From positions 2,368,267 to 2,432,266 of the forward strand of contig NZ_KZ454938.1 in assembly GCF_002797325.1 (NCBI RefSeq): 64,000 bases of DNA, read 5' to 3'. Under the pieces are notes generated by a model. The model did no database searches and was not told where the DNA came from. It worked only from the letters and a program-made list of their open reading frames with translations. The translations under genes and the position numbers were made by a program. Of the stretch, positions 36,047 to 44,980 are shown one piece after another (the first letter of the stretch is position 1; each line of letters begins with the position of its first letter). The DNA comes from Bacillus sp. FJAT-45037 (lineage in GTDB: Bacteria > Bacillota > Bacilli > Bacillales > Bacillaceae_D).

Positions 36047-36724
36047 TTACAGAAGTATGGAGACAAACATAGCAATGAGAATCGCACTAATAGTCATGGC
36101 AATTGAGCTTGCTGCACCATCTATTTCACTATTTTCAAAAGCTTTTGCTGTTCCTATTGCATGAGATGCACACCCCATCCCTATACCTCTTCCAATTGGA
36201 TGTGTGATGTTAAACCACCGGTAGAGGTATGGTGAAAATAAAACACCACTCACCCCAGCAATAACGACAAATACGGCCGTTAAAGAAGAGGCCCCACCAA
36301 GATTTTCAGCCACTTGCATGGCCACAGGTGTCGTCACAGACTTGGGAGCCATTGCACCAATAATTAACGGATCAATCCCTACCCATCTTGCTAGCAGGAC
36401 CCCGCTATAAACACCAACAAAGGATCCAAACGTGACACTAATCATTATGGGGACAAAAAGCCGTTTGAGCATCGGTAACTGTTTATAAAGTGGGTAGGCC
36501 AGGGCAACGACTGCTGCCCCTAATAAATGATTGACCCACCCATTCGCTTGTTGATAAATGGAGTAATCAATATCCAGTATTAACAACACGGCAATGATCA
36601 TTCCTGTTGATGTTACCAAGGGAAGAGTAAAAGGGTACGGATACCGACTATATACATGTCTAGCAAGCCCATAAGCCACAATTGTCAAACTGAACATGGA
36701 AATTAGTAACAAAGCATCAATCAT
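36047..36724 (-). CDS. lrgB: LrgB family membrane protein
   Basis: With LrgA this forms a holin-antiholin-like or metabolite export pair; in Bacillus relatives such pairs export pyruvate. The 225 residues have about seven membrane helices and the family motifs APKSVTTPVAMQVAENLGG (about 126-144) and GMGCASHAIGTAKA (about 182-195). The ATG at 36724 follows AAGGAG by seven bases and overlaps the end of lrgA by eight bases. A longer start at 36748 would extend into lrgA without a good site. Confidence 0.9.
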   Translation of the reverse strand: MIDALLLISMFSLTIVAYGLARHVYSRYPYPFTLPLVTSTGMIIAVLLILDIDYSIYQQANGWVNHLLGAAVVALAYPLYKQLPMLKRLFVPIMISVTFGSFVGVYSGVLLARWVGIDPLIIGAMAPKSVTTPVAMQVAENLGGASSLTAVFVVIAGVSGVLFSPYLYRWFNITHPIGRGIGMGCASHAIGTAKAFENSEIDGAASSIAMTISAILIAMFVSILL

Positions 36725-37097
36725 CAGCTTGCTCCTTTCTATTAACAAGCCATTGGGCCATTATTCCAGACAGGACAAAAACAACGATTGTACTAAAGAT
36801 CGTCACAAGAATTAACCAAAAACCATCCCCATTAAACACATCTAAATAACCAAGGATTCCGACAGTAAATGGGACAAATAACAACGGCATATGGCGAATT
36901 AATAAGTTTGTCCCGTTCTCTATTAAAGAAACCGGAAGGATGTTTGCAAACAACAATAGAAAGAGTAGCAACATCCCAATTATGCTTCCAGGAATAATCA
37001 AATCAAACACTGACTGAACCCATGTTCCAATTATGTAAAATCCATAAAGAATTCCAATGTGTAAAATAAGTTGTAGTAATTGTAAAGCCTTATTCAT
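36717..37097 (-). CDS. lrgA: LrgA/CidA family membrane protein
   Basis: The 126 residues have four membrane helices and the family stretch LIIPGSIIGMLLLFLLL followed by LPVSLIENGTNLLIRHMPLLF. LrgA-type proteins work with LrgB in murein hydrolase control or pyruvate transport. The ATG at 37097 overlaps the thpR stop (37090) by eight bases, and its stop overlaps lrgB. So thpR, lrgA and lrgB look translationally coupled. Which member of the CidA/LrgA family this is cannot be decided by eye. Confidence 0.9.
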   Translation of the reverse strand: MNKALQLLQLILHIGILYGFYIIGTWVQSVFDLIIPGSIIGMLLLFLLLFANILPVSLIENGTNLLIRHMPLLFVPFTVGILGYLDVFNGDGFWLILVTIFSTIVVFVLSGIMAQWLVNRKEQADD

Positions 37098-37665
37098 TCA
37101 TCTTACCCAACTCAAATCGTTCGATTTCTGTATATTTTGGCTGAGATGACGGGTCAATTTTCATCAAGCTAACATAAGACACATCCCAACGGAATACTTG
37201 CTCATCAAATGGGGTCATATTGACAGAAAAATCATGAGTTCCTTTCCACCTTTTAGCTATAGTTAGATGAGGACGATATGGTCGTTCATCTACTCGGCAA
37301 CCTAGGTTGACACATGCGTTCTTAAGTTGTCGATAAAGCTGATGTAAACGGTCTGCCTCTCCTTCAACATCGACCCAAAAGATACGTGGCGACTCGTCTT
37401 TTCCAAACGTTTGTAGATCCGTCAGTTTCAGAGAAAAAGGTCGTATCGTTTGGTCTTCTAGTGTTACTTGTTGTACGTGAGACGTTAACTCCTGCTTTGT
37501 TTCATCTGAAAGAGCACCTAAAAAGACAAGCGTGATATGGAGATCATCAGGATGGACCCACTGTTTAAATGGATACGCATCTTTTAATTGCTGCAAAGAA
37601 TTCTTATACGCATCTTTAATTTGATCGCTAATTGGAATAGAAAGAAAATAATGCATGTCATTCAT
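37090..37665 (-). CDS. thpR: RNA 2',3'-cyclic phosphodiesterase (2H family)
   Basis: ThpR (YtlP) hydrolyses 2',3'-cyclic phosphates at RNA ends. The 191 residues carry the two His-x-Thr/Ser motifs of the 2H fold, HITLVFLG (about 43-50) and HLTIAKRW (about 136-143). The ATG at 37665 gives MNDMHYFLSIP and follows AAAGGAG by eight bases; an upstream in-frame start adds 11 residues that precede this site. It is the first gene of an overlapping set with lrgA and lrgB. Confidence 0.92.
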   Translation of the reverse strand: MNDMHYFLSIPISDQIKDAYKNSLQQLKDAYPFKQWVHPDDLHITLVFLGALSDETKQELTSHVQQVTLEDQTIRPFSLKLTDLQTFGKDESPRIFWVDVEGEADRLHQLYRQLKNACVNLGCRVDERPYRPHLTIAKRWKGTHDFSVNMTPFDEQVFRWDVSYVSLMKIDPSSQPKYTEIERFELGKMNE

Positions 37666-37855
37666 CACGTTTTCTCCTTTGATTGAAAGTCCACTCACCC
37701 TTTATCAGTGATTGTTTCATTATATTGTATCAAATTGGAGAATTTATATAAAAGTAAGCGATACAATAATTTACCTTTATCCTACCTTACTGATAGGAAA
37801 TTCATAAATAGCTGTGATAAGATAAATAATAATTATTGCGATAGGATGTGAAACG

Positions 37856-38797
37856 ATGAGAGTAGTTAACAATATGGCAGAGCTAATTGGTCAAACACCA
37901 CTTGTAAAGTTAAATCGTATAAGTCCAGTAGGCGGTGCTAAGGTTTACTTAAAAATGGAAATGATGAACCCTAGTGGAAGCGTCAAAGACCGAGCGGCCT
38001 ACAATATGATTATCGAAGCTGAAAAGAGTGGTCATTTAAAAGCAGGGTCGACCCTCATTGAGCCAACAAGTGGGAACACAGGAATTGGTCTCGCTATGAA
38101 TGCAGCAGCCAAAGGATACCATGCTATTCTAGTTATGCCAGACACGATGTCTCAAGAAAGAATTAACCTATTGAAAGCATACGGGGCGGAAGTTGTCTTA
38201 ACACCAGGTGACAAAAAAATGCCTGGTGCCATTGATAAAGCTCATGAATTGGTTAAAGAGATCCCTAATAGTTATATGCCAATGCAGTTTGAAAACGAAG
38301 CAAACCCGGATGCTCATAGAAAAACAACAGCACTTGAAATTAAGACAGCCCTAGATAGTGTTAATGAATCATTGTCTGCTTTTGTAGCTGCGTCTGGTAC
38401 AGGCGGGACAATCACAGGTACGGGAGAAGAATTAAAAAGATTTTATCCCGATGCCACTGTACACGTTGTTGAGCCTGCTGGATCACCTGTATTATCAGGT
38501 GGTAAGCCCGGTCCTCATAAATTAGTCGGAACAAGCCCAGGCTTCATTCCCTCCATTTTAAATGAATCGGTTTATGATGAGATTTTTAAGATAGAAGATG
38601 ACGATGCCTACCGAGTGACACGAAGTTTAGCTAAAAAGGAAGGGATTCTCGTTGGTCCTTCATCTGGAGCAGCTTGCTTTGCTGCTTTAGAAGTAGCTAA
38701 ACGCCTAAACCCAGACGATGTGGTCGTTGCTATCGCGTGTGACACAGGCGAACGTTATTTATCTACAGATTTATTTCAATTTGATGATAAAGAATAA
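37856..38797 (+). CDS. ytkP: Cysteine synthase family protein
   Basis: PLP enzymes of this type make cysteine from O-acetylserine and sulfide, or act on related substrates. The 313 residues include NPSGSVKDRAAYNMI with the PLP-binding Lys (about 43), PTSGNTGIGLAM (about 69-80), ASGTGGTITGTG and VGPSSGAACFAAL. The family is certain; the substrate may differ from the main CysK. AGGATGTG lies before the ATG. It is single, facing pepV across a shared hairpin. Confidence 0.92.
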   Translation: MRVVNNMAELIGQTPLVKLNRISPVGGAKVYLKMEMMNPSGSVKDRAAYNMIIEAEKSGHLKAGSTLIEPTSGNTGIGLAMNAAAKGYHAILVMPDTMSQERINLLKAYGAEVVLTPGDKKMPGAIDKAHELVKEIPNSYMPMQFENEANPDAHRKTTALEIKTALDSVNESLSAFVAASGTGGTITGTGEELKRFYPDATVHVVEPAGSPVLSGGKPGPHKLVGTSPGFIPSILNESVYDEIFKIEDDDAYRVTRSLAKKEGILVGPSSGAACFAALEVAKRLNPDDVVVAIACDTGERYLSTDLFQFDDKE

Positions 38798-38811
38798 TCT
38801 TCAACTAGTAA

Positions 38812-38857
38812 GAAAGCGGAGATTCCATCGGTTCATACCTTGGATCTCCGCTTTTTT
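38812..38857. terminator. Bidirectional terminator of ytkP and pepV
   Basis: AAAGCGGAGATTCCA pairs with TGGATCTCCGCTTT with one bulge and flanking A/T runs. Confidence 0.82.
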
Positions 38858-40267
38858 TTATTTAGCTAATTCATACATAGCTTCTGCATAGATGGCTGTC
38901 GCTCGAATGAGATCTTCAATAATGATGTATTCATCTTTTTGATGGGCCACATCCTCTCGCCCTGGAAACATCGGTCCAAATGCCACCCCAACATCAAGTG
39001 AACGTGCATAAGTACCTCCACCAATGGCAAGAAGAGTTGCTTCTTCTCCTGTTTGACGCTCATACACCGCTTGCAATGCTTGAATCAATGGATGATCTTT
39101 CTCCACGTAGCTTGGCTCCATATGGTCAAGAATATCAAGTGTTGCATTCTTAGCCTTTGCAAAGACTTCAAGTCCCTTTCTAATATCTTGCCCTTTCGCT
39201 GTAACCGGGTAACGGATATTGAGACCTAGTATTGCCTCTTTGTCTTTTTCATAATGAATTCGACCAAGGTTGACCGTTAATGGCCCTGAGACTTGATCGA
39301 ATGTTTTGATGCCTAGCTTCTCTCCATGAAAGTCATTCGTGAAAGTAGAAGCAATATTCATAAGAAAAGTACTACCTGATCCATCAAAGGCAAATTTTGT
39401 TAGACAATTTGCTAAAAGCACGCCTGCGTTTTGACCTTTTTCTGGTGTGGATCCATGTGCGGACTTTCCGGCTAAAGTAAATGTTACTCGCTCTCCTTCC
39501 CATTTCGAATGACCTTCTAACTGCTCCTTTTCTACGGCTGCCTTAAAATGTTGTTCTAATCCTTCTAATCTAGAACGTTCTCCTTTAATAACGGCAATCG
39601 CTTCATCTGGTACCATGTTTAACCGGTCACCTGATACAAACGATTGTAATTCTACTTCACTGTCTGGATGTGTTTCAATTGGATACGATAAACGAACATC
39701 CATAATCCCCTTCTCAGCATGAATGATAGGGAAGTCTGCATCAGGTGCGAAACCAATCGTTGGCATCTCTTCATGTTTAAAATAATGCTCAACACACCGC
39801 CAATTGCTTTCTTCATCGGTTCCAAAAATCATGCGAATACGTCGACTAAGGGGAACGTCCAATTCACTTAGTAAAGATAGGGCGAAAAACGCAGCCATCG
39901 TTGGTCCCTTGTTGTCAATAGCACCTCTGGCAAAAATCTTCCCACCTCGGATCTCTGCTGAAAAAGGGGGACTCGTCCAATTCGCACCTACAGGAACAAC
40001 GTCCAAGTGGCATAGGACACCAACAGACTCGTCTCCTGCACCATGTTCGACATAGCCAGCATATCCATCCACGTCCTTAACAGAAAAATCACACTCTTTA
40101 CCTTTTGTTAACATATAGCTTAGAGCCTGATGAATTCCTTCACCAAATGGCTTATCTTTTGTCGCTGTTGATTCGTCTAAAACACTGTTAATACGCAGAA
40201 ATTCCTGGGTTTGTTCAATTAACTTTTCTTTGCGAGTTTCAACCTCATTGATCCAATCGATCTTCAT
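38858..40267 (-). CDS. pepV: Dipeptidase PepV (M20 family)
   Basis: PepV is a two-zinc dipeptidase of broad specificity. The 469 residues contain GVLCHLDVVPVGANWTSPPF (first zinc Asp and catalytic region, about 80-100), ARGAIDNKGPTMAAFFAL, GTDEESNWRC with the general-base Glu, FAPDADFPIIHAEKG and the C-terminal VAFGPMFPGREDVAHQKDEY. The ATG at 40267 follows GAGGTGA by eight bases. Its B. subtilis counterpart at this position is ytjP. Confidence 0.94.
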   Translation of the reverse strand: MKIDWINEVETRKEKLIEQTQEFLRINSVLDESTATKDKPFGEGIHQALSYMLTKGKECDFSVKDVDGYAGYVEHGAGDESVGVLCHLDVVPVGANWTSPPFSAEIRGGKIFARGAIDNKGPTMAAFFALSLLSELDVPLSRRIRMIFGTDEESNWRCVEHYFKHEEMPTIGFAPDADFPIIHAEKGIMDVRLSYPIETHPDSEVELQSFVSGDRLNMVPDEAIAVIKGERSRLEGLEQHFKAAVEKEQLEGHSKWEGERVTFTLAGKSAHGSTPEKGQNAGVLLANCLTKFAFDGSGSTFLMNIASTFTNDFHGEKLGIKTFDQVSGPLTVNLGRIHYEKDKEAILGLNIRYPVTAKGQDIRKGLEVFAKAKNATLDILDHMEPSYVEKDHPLIQALQAVYERQTGEEATLLAIGGGTYARSLDVGVAFGPMFPGREDVAHQKDEYIIIEDLIRATAIYAEAMYELAK

Positions 40268-40634
40268 TATTTCGCTCACCTCATCATTATTTTAAGGAAA
40301 AATCAAGCAAAAGCTTTGCTTATTTCATAGATTTATTATAAAATATAACCGTCGAGAGGGGTTCGATGAGATCATGTGCTTCTAGATCACGATCACGAAC
40401 CAATATCAACATTACATGGCTACATGACAAAAATCAAATGTTTCCATTTCATCCAGAAATGTGTAATGCTCTTATGCTTTAGTAATGACAAACACTGTAA
40501 GAGCTAGAAAATGAGAACACATATGCATCTCCCTCTGACGGTAAGTGATCCGCTGTAGTCCTGCATATTGATGCCGCAACTTGCATACAATTTTGTTAAG
40601 GACTTGGTCATGATTATGAATAAGGAGTGGTTTT
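40268..40634 (+). other. Gap between pepV and ytzE
   Basis: No supported gene, hairpin element or repeat was found. The base composition is ordinary. A small minus-strand frame here overlaps ytzE and looks accidental. Only weak -10-like elements were seen for either flanking gene. Confidence 0.5.
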
Positions 40635-40853
40635 TTGAAAACTTCAACTGATCGTATGCTGACCCGTATTAAATCCATTTACCTCTACATTAAACAAAGG
40701 GGGATCGTCACGACGACTGAATTGGTTGAAGAATTCGGCATCACCCATCGGACTGTTCAGCGTGACTTAAACGTACTAGAGTATAACAACCTAGTAAGTA
40801 GTCCTTCTCGTGGCAAGTGGAGCGTAACAGACAGGAAGACACGCGTTTCATAA
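40635..40853 (+). CDS. ytzE: YtzE, DeoR-type helix-turn-helix protein
   Basis: The 72 residues are almost only a winged helix: RIKSIYLYIKQRGIVTTTEL, then VEEFGITHRTVQRDLNVLEY, a clear DeoR/HTH_11-type recognition helix, then VSSPSRGKWSV. There is no sugar-binding domain, so effector control, if any, is unknown. Translation starts at TTG (40635) after AAGGAG. It closely resembles B. subtilis YtzE in sequence and position, next to pepV/ytjP. Confidence 0.9.
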   Translation: MKTSTDRMLTRIKSIYLYIKQRGIVTTTELVEEFGITHRTVQRDLNVLEYNNLVSSPSRGKWSVTDRKTRVS

Positions 40854-40933
40854 GTCATGATGAGTTTTGGATGAGCTGGAATTGAACTTACCTATCAATA
40901 TGTTTGTATTTAGAACGATTCCTACTTAAATCA

Positions 40934-40972
40934 AAAAGACGAAAGGATTAAATCCTTCCGTCTTTTTTCGTC
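40934..40972. terminator. Bidirectional terminator of ytzE and the pseudouridine synthase gene
   Basis: AAAAAGACGAAAGGATT pairs with AATCCTTCCGTCTTTTT with one mismatch and flanking A/T tracts. Confidence 0.8.
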
Positions 40973-40979
40973 CTCGCGG

Positions 40980-41690
40980 TTATCCTTCAAATAAAAGGCT
41001 ATGTTCTGCCACTGTTAGTTCGCGGTATTCTCCCTTTTTTAACGTCGAATCCAGAACCAATCCCCCGATTGCTATCCTTTTTAAGAACGTCACTTTTTTA
41101 TCCACCGCTTCAAACATTCGTTTGACTTGATGGTATTTCCCTTCTGTGATCTCAAGTTCAATTTCAGAGATCGTTCCTTTTGATAATATACGAAGTTCGC
41201 CTGGCTTTGTTACATAGCCATCCTCAAGGGTTACTCCATCTGAAAATGCCTGTACATCTTCATCCGTTACTTCTCCAGCTATGATCGCATAGTATGTTTT
41301 TTTCACATGCTTTTTCGGAGACATTAAGGAATGAGAGAACTGTCCATCATTGGTAATGAGCAAGAATCCTTCTGTATCTTTATCAAGTCGTCCAACTGGA
41401 AAAAGATCATACATAAGCGTTCCCTCATCTAACAAATCAAGTACCGTCCGATGTTGCTCATCTTCCGTTGCGGAAATAACACCTTGTGGTTTATTAAGCA
41501 TAAGGTATAGAAATGGCTTATACAAGACGACTTCTCCAAAAACACTAACCTCTTGCTTCTCTGGGTCTACTTGCTCTTTTCCATCTTTTGCTGGTACTCC
41601 ATCAATTCGGACAACGCCTGTCTTCAGAAGCTTCTTTACCTCTTTGCGTGATCCGTGCCCCATATTAGCTAATAATTTATCAAGCCTCAT
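40980..41690 (-). CDS. ytzG: 16S rRNA pseudouridine synthase, RsuA family
   Basis: RsuA-type enzymes isomerise a single uridine in 16S rRNA (U516 in E. coli numbering). The 236 residues have an N-terminal S4 domain (RLDKLLANMGHGSRKEVKKL, about 2-21), the catalytic motif FPVGRLDKDTEGFLLITND (about 97-115, catalytic Asp) and EGKYHQVKRMF. The ATG at 41690 has AAGGTG six bases upstream and overlaps the previous gene by 11 bases. Confidence 0.93.
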   Translation of the reverse strand: MRLDKLLANMGHGSRKEVKKLLKTGVVRIDGVPAKDGKEQVDPEKQEVSVFGEVVLYKPFLYLMLNKPQGVISATEDEQHRTVLDLLDEGTLMYDLFPVGRLDKDTEGFLLITNDGQFSHSLMSPKKHVKKTYYAIIAGEVTDEDVQAFSDGVTLEDGYVTKPGELRILSKGTISEIELEITEGKYHQVKRMFEAVDKKVTFLKRIAIGGLVLDSTLKKGEYRELTVAEHSLLFEG

Positions 41691-42366
41691 CCTTTTCACC
41701 TTTCTTTTCCTCTAATTCTTTTTGAATTTTTTTCGCAAAACCACCTAGATCATTGTCGAAAGATGCACGAATCACTCCACGTCCAATTTGCTTTTGTATT
41801 TGTTTTATTGCCATCTCTGGCACCTGGTGTTGATCTGCTCTATTCTTTATCTTCATCAGCATGTTTAGCGTTTCTTCTGTTGCTATTTGATTCGCTCGTA
41901 ACACTTTTTCTTCTGTCATCCGCACGTACTGCATCTGTGGAAAGAGCTGTTGGATTGTTTTCGCAGCTTCGTCATATCCATCTGGAATGGCAAATAACCC
42001 TTCCCCATCTTCACACATCTGTCTCGCATGACCTACAAGCTTACAAGGAACGACCTTACATTTACCCGCACTCATCTGACGAACTTCATCCTCCATTAAG
42101 GCTGTGGCGCAATGAACAAGGAGGACATTGCCTTTAAGCAATGTCGCATGCTCATCAAAAAATGATTGATAGGCATCCTTAGGTAAGCAGAGAATAAGTG
42201 TTGTTGCTTTTGATATGTCTTCCCTACTCACTTTCGCAGTAAAGGAAAACCGACGAAGTAGCTGAGTAACCGTGTCATGATTTCTCCCGTAGATTCCTAC
42301 TTTACTGTGTTGTATTTGAGTCAGTAAAGCTTCCGTCAGACGTCCAGACCCTACCATGATGATCAT
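41680..42366 (-). CDS. ProC/F420-oxidoreductase-like dinucleotide-binding protein
   Basis: The 228 residues start with a Rossmann-type MIIMVGSGRLTEALLTQI and continue with KATTLILCLPKDAY and LLVHCATALMEDEV, as in the NAD(P)-binding half of pyrroline-5-carboxylate reductase or ComER-like proteins. The C-terminal helical part is basic and Lys/Glu-rich. The glycine pattern (GSG) is looser than the classic GxGxxG. Its reaction cannot be stated. It is coupled to the rRNA modification gene that follows. Confidence 0.7.
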   Translation of the reverse strand: MIIMVGSGRLTEALLTQIQHSKVGIYGRNHDTVTQLLRRFSFTAKVSREDISKATTLILCLPKDAYQSFFDEHATLLKGNVLLVHCATALMEDEVRQMSAGKCKVVPCKLVGHARQMCEDGEGLFAIPDGYDEAAKTIQQLFPQMQYVRMTEEKVLRANQIATEETLNMLMKIKNRADQHQVPEMAIKQIQKQIGRGVIRASFDNDLGGFAKKIQKELEEKKGEKDEA

Positions 42367-42422
42367 TATGCTTCCCCCTTTTCGGATAAAAGAAAGAACT
42401 GGAATCTATTGATTGCCAGCTC

Positions 42423-43607
42423 TTATGAAGCAATTTCCTCAGTTTGGAACATATAATGTCTCGTCCGCATCCCGACATTTAAAACAATTCCGACGGCGAG
42501 CATACTGGTTATAAGCGAGCTTCCCCCGTAACTTATAAACGGAAGAGCAAGACCCGTGATCGGCATGAGACCAATAGTCATCGCAATGTTTTGGAAGACT
42601 TGGAAGACTAATAAACCGATAACACCAGCAACTAAATATGTGCCATATAAATTATTACATGTAAGTGCGATGATAATCATTCGATAAAAAATTAAGAAAT
42701 ACGTAACAAGTAAAATTGTCGCTCCAATAAATCCAAATTCCTCTCCGATAACAGTGAAAATGAAATCGGTATGAAGCTCTGGAATATTGTCACTTTGGGT
42801 TTGAACCCCTTGTAAAAATCCGCTCCCATACAATTGACCAGAACCAATTCCACGAATCGCTTGTGTTAATTGATACCCATAACCAGACGCATACCCTTCC
42901 GGATCAAGCCAACCATAAATTCTCTCGAGTTGATGGCCTTTAATAAATTTTGTGAAGAACTCAAAATAATTAAAATGGAGCCATACAAGCATCATAATTC
43001 CTGATATTACAAGTCCCCCCAAAGCGAGAAGGAGCCTCCATGCAATTCCCGACATAAGAAGCATCGTCGCTATGATACTCGCTATAACAAGAGCTGTCCC
43101 TAGGTCTGGTTGTTGTAGGATTAAGAAAAACGGTGGCAAGCCTACCGCTAACACTTTAACGACTACCATCATATCCGACTTCAGATCCTTATCCCTTCGC
43201 TCTGTTGTGATTTTATATAATAAATGAGCAAGCGCTAAGATAACAAAGATTTTAACAAACTCAGAAGGCTGCGGTTCGGCTACTCCTAGATCCAACCACC
43301 GTGTCGCACCATTTTTATGAACCCCCAGTGAAGTGAAGGATACTAGCATGAGGGAGATCATTCCAAGGATATATAGAGGGATGGAGAAATTTTTGAATAA
43401 ATCGTAATCTAAAACCATCATCGCAACCATTACGATTGCACCAACCCCGAAGAATATCGCTTGACGTCTTACAAATCGAGTCGGATCTTCGATATAATAC
43501 TGCCCTGATCCACTATAAATCGCAAGCAAACTAAAACACATTAACACAAACAAGAGAAAGATCAATGTAAAATCAATTTGTTGCAAATTCGTTCTACGTT
43601 CTTCCAT
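42423..43607 (-). CDS. SEDS family protein, RodA-like
   Basis: SEDS proteins polymerise peptidoglycan glycan strands with a partner PBP. The 394 residues show ten membrane helices and the family signatures LQQPDLGTAL (about 178), HTDFIFTVIGEEFGFIG (about 281) and PFISYGGSSLI (about 363). The long loop and RWLDLGVAEPQPSEFVKI favour RodA over FtsW. The ATG at 43607 follows GGAGG by five bases. It lies just downstream of a second SEDS gene (38-base gap). No PBP partner is adjacent. Confidence 0.88.
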   Translation of the reverse strand: MEERRTNLQQIDFTLIFLLFVLMCFSLLAIYSGSGQYYIEDPTRFVRRQAIFFGVGAIVMVAMMVLDYDLFKNFSIPLYILGMISLMLVSFTSLGVHKNGATRWLDLGVAEPQPSEFVKIFVILALAHLLYKITTERRDKDLKSDMMVVVKVLAVGLPPFFLILQQPDLGTALVIASIIATMLLMSGIAWRLLLALGGLVISGIMMLVWLHFNYFEFFTKFIKGHQLERIYGWLDPEGYASGYGYQLTQAIRGIGSGQLYGSGFLQGVQTQSDNIPELHTDFIFTVIGEEFGFIGATILLVTYFLIFYRMIIIALTCNNLYGTYLVAGVIGLLVFQVFQNIAMTIGLMPITGLALPFISYGGSSLITSMLAVGIVLNVGMRTRHYMFQTEEIAS

Positions 43608-43645
43608 TGTCGCCTCCAGACGAAACAACTAGATATGCATCCAAT

Positions 43646-44788
43646 TTAAGCAGATAACGGTTCTTCTTCATTTTGATTTATCCGCTGTTGCCGTATGTTA
43701 TTTCTAGAAATATTAGCTAAGATCGCGATTGAAACAAGAGTAACCAATAATGATGACCCTCCATTACTTACAAGTGGTAATGGAATCCCTGTGATTGGCA
43801 ATACCCCAGTCACAGCCCCGACATTAAAGATGACTTGTACACCGATTTGAAAAACAATACCGAATGCTAACAAGCTACCAAATGGCGTCTTACAACGTGT
43901 TCCAATCATCACACCACGAAACAGGATCAATCCGTGGCAACCAAGAACAAATAATACTCCAAACATCCCCAATTCCTCAGACACAATAGCAAAAATAAAA
44001 TCTGTGTGTGCTTCTGGTAAATATAATAGTTTTTGAACACTTTGTCCAAGACCTGTACCACTTAATCCACCATGAGCAATCGCTATGTAGGATTGGATCA
44101 ATTGTAAACCCGTATCATATTGATCGGCGAACGGATCACTAAATGATGTTATACGTTTCACACGATACGGTTCTGCATAGGCAAGAATACCAAATGATAC
44201 CCCTCCAACGACAGCTAAAAACAATAAATGTATCCATTTAGCGCCAGAGAAAAACACAATCAACAAGGCAACAATTAAAATAGAGGTTGCTGTACCCAAA
44301 TCAGGCTGCAGCATAATTAATCCAAAAATCACCGCGACGACAACGAGTGGCGGGAGTACGCCTCGCACAAATTGATCGATATACACTTGCTTTTTTGAAT
44401 AGACATGGGCAAGGTAAATAACAATGCCTATTTTCACAAATTCTGACGGTTGGAGATTTAATGGACCAAACCGAATCCAGCGCTGCGCTCCACCGACTTC
44501 ATGTCCGAGTGAAGTTTTGACGAGGATGAGCGAGAGCACCATAGCCCCTACGATGACAATGGTTAATTTACGGTATAAGCGATAAGGAAAGTGCATAAAG
44601 AATAAAAAAGCAGGAATGGCTAATAGAAACCACATCACTTGCCGCTTAATAAAGTGATACGGATTATTAAATTCATCAAGAGCTAGTACGTAACTTGAGC
44701 TAAATACCATTAACAGACCAAACCCAGCTAACAGGAACGTCGTAATGATAAGAAGCCAATCATTATCTTTTACAAATGAATATTTCAT
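43646..44788 (-). CDS. SEDS family protein, FtsW/SpoVE-like
   Basis: The 380 residues have about ten membrane helices and the SEDS signatures RWIRFGPLNLQPSEFVKI (about 104), MLQPDLGTATSI, EAHTDFIFAIVSEELGMFG (about 270) and PLPLVSNGGSSLL (about 343). It differs from its neighbour in loops and length and is closer to FtsW/SpoVE types. GGGGG lies seven bases before the ATG. The tandem pair followed upstream by murJ makes an envelope cluster, but whether it acts in division, elongation or sporulation cannot be told. Confidence 0.88.
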   Translation of the reverse strand: MKYSFVKDNDWLLIITTFLLAGFGLLMVFSSSYVLALDEFNNPYHFIKRQVMWFLLAIPAFLFFMHFPYRLYRKLTIVIVGAMVLSLILVKTSLGHEVGGAQRWIRFGPLNLQPSEFVKIGIVIYLAHVYSKKQVYIDQFVRGVLPPLVVVAVIFGLIMLQPDLGTATSILIVALLIVFFSGAKWIHLLFLAVVGGVSFGILAYAEPYRVKRITSFSDPFADQYDTGLQLIQSYIAIAHGGLSGTGLGQSVQKLLYLPEAHTDFIFAIVSEELGMFGVLFVLGCHGLILFRGVMIGTRCKTPFGSLLAFGIVFQIGVQVIFNVGAVTGVLPITGIPLPLVSNGGSSLLVTLVSIAILANISRNNIRQQRINQNEEEPLSA

Positions 44789-44949
44789 TAGTGTCCCCCA
44801 ACTTGTTCAGTCAAAAATTTTCTAGACTGTCTCTAGCTTGGTTTATTATATCAAACGACGGAACCTAGAAAAAGAGGCTTTCGTTGCCAAGAACTGTCGA
44901 ATTATCACAGTTTCGAAACATTCTAATCATTTCACATCATCTATCCACC

Positions 44950-44980
44950 AAAAAAGCTAATTGCTGTAGCAATTAGCCCT
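44950..44980 (-). terminator. Terminator of murJ
   Basis: GCTAATTGCT and AGCAATTAGC pair around AC and a T run follows on the minus strand. Confidence 0.82.

Noticed and set aside
40472-40678. 68-residue minus-strand frame
   Set aside because: It overlaps the well-supported ytzE start and resembles no protein family.
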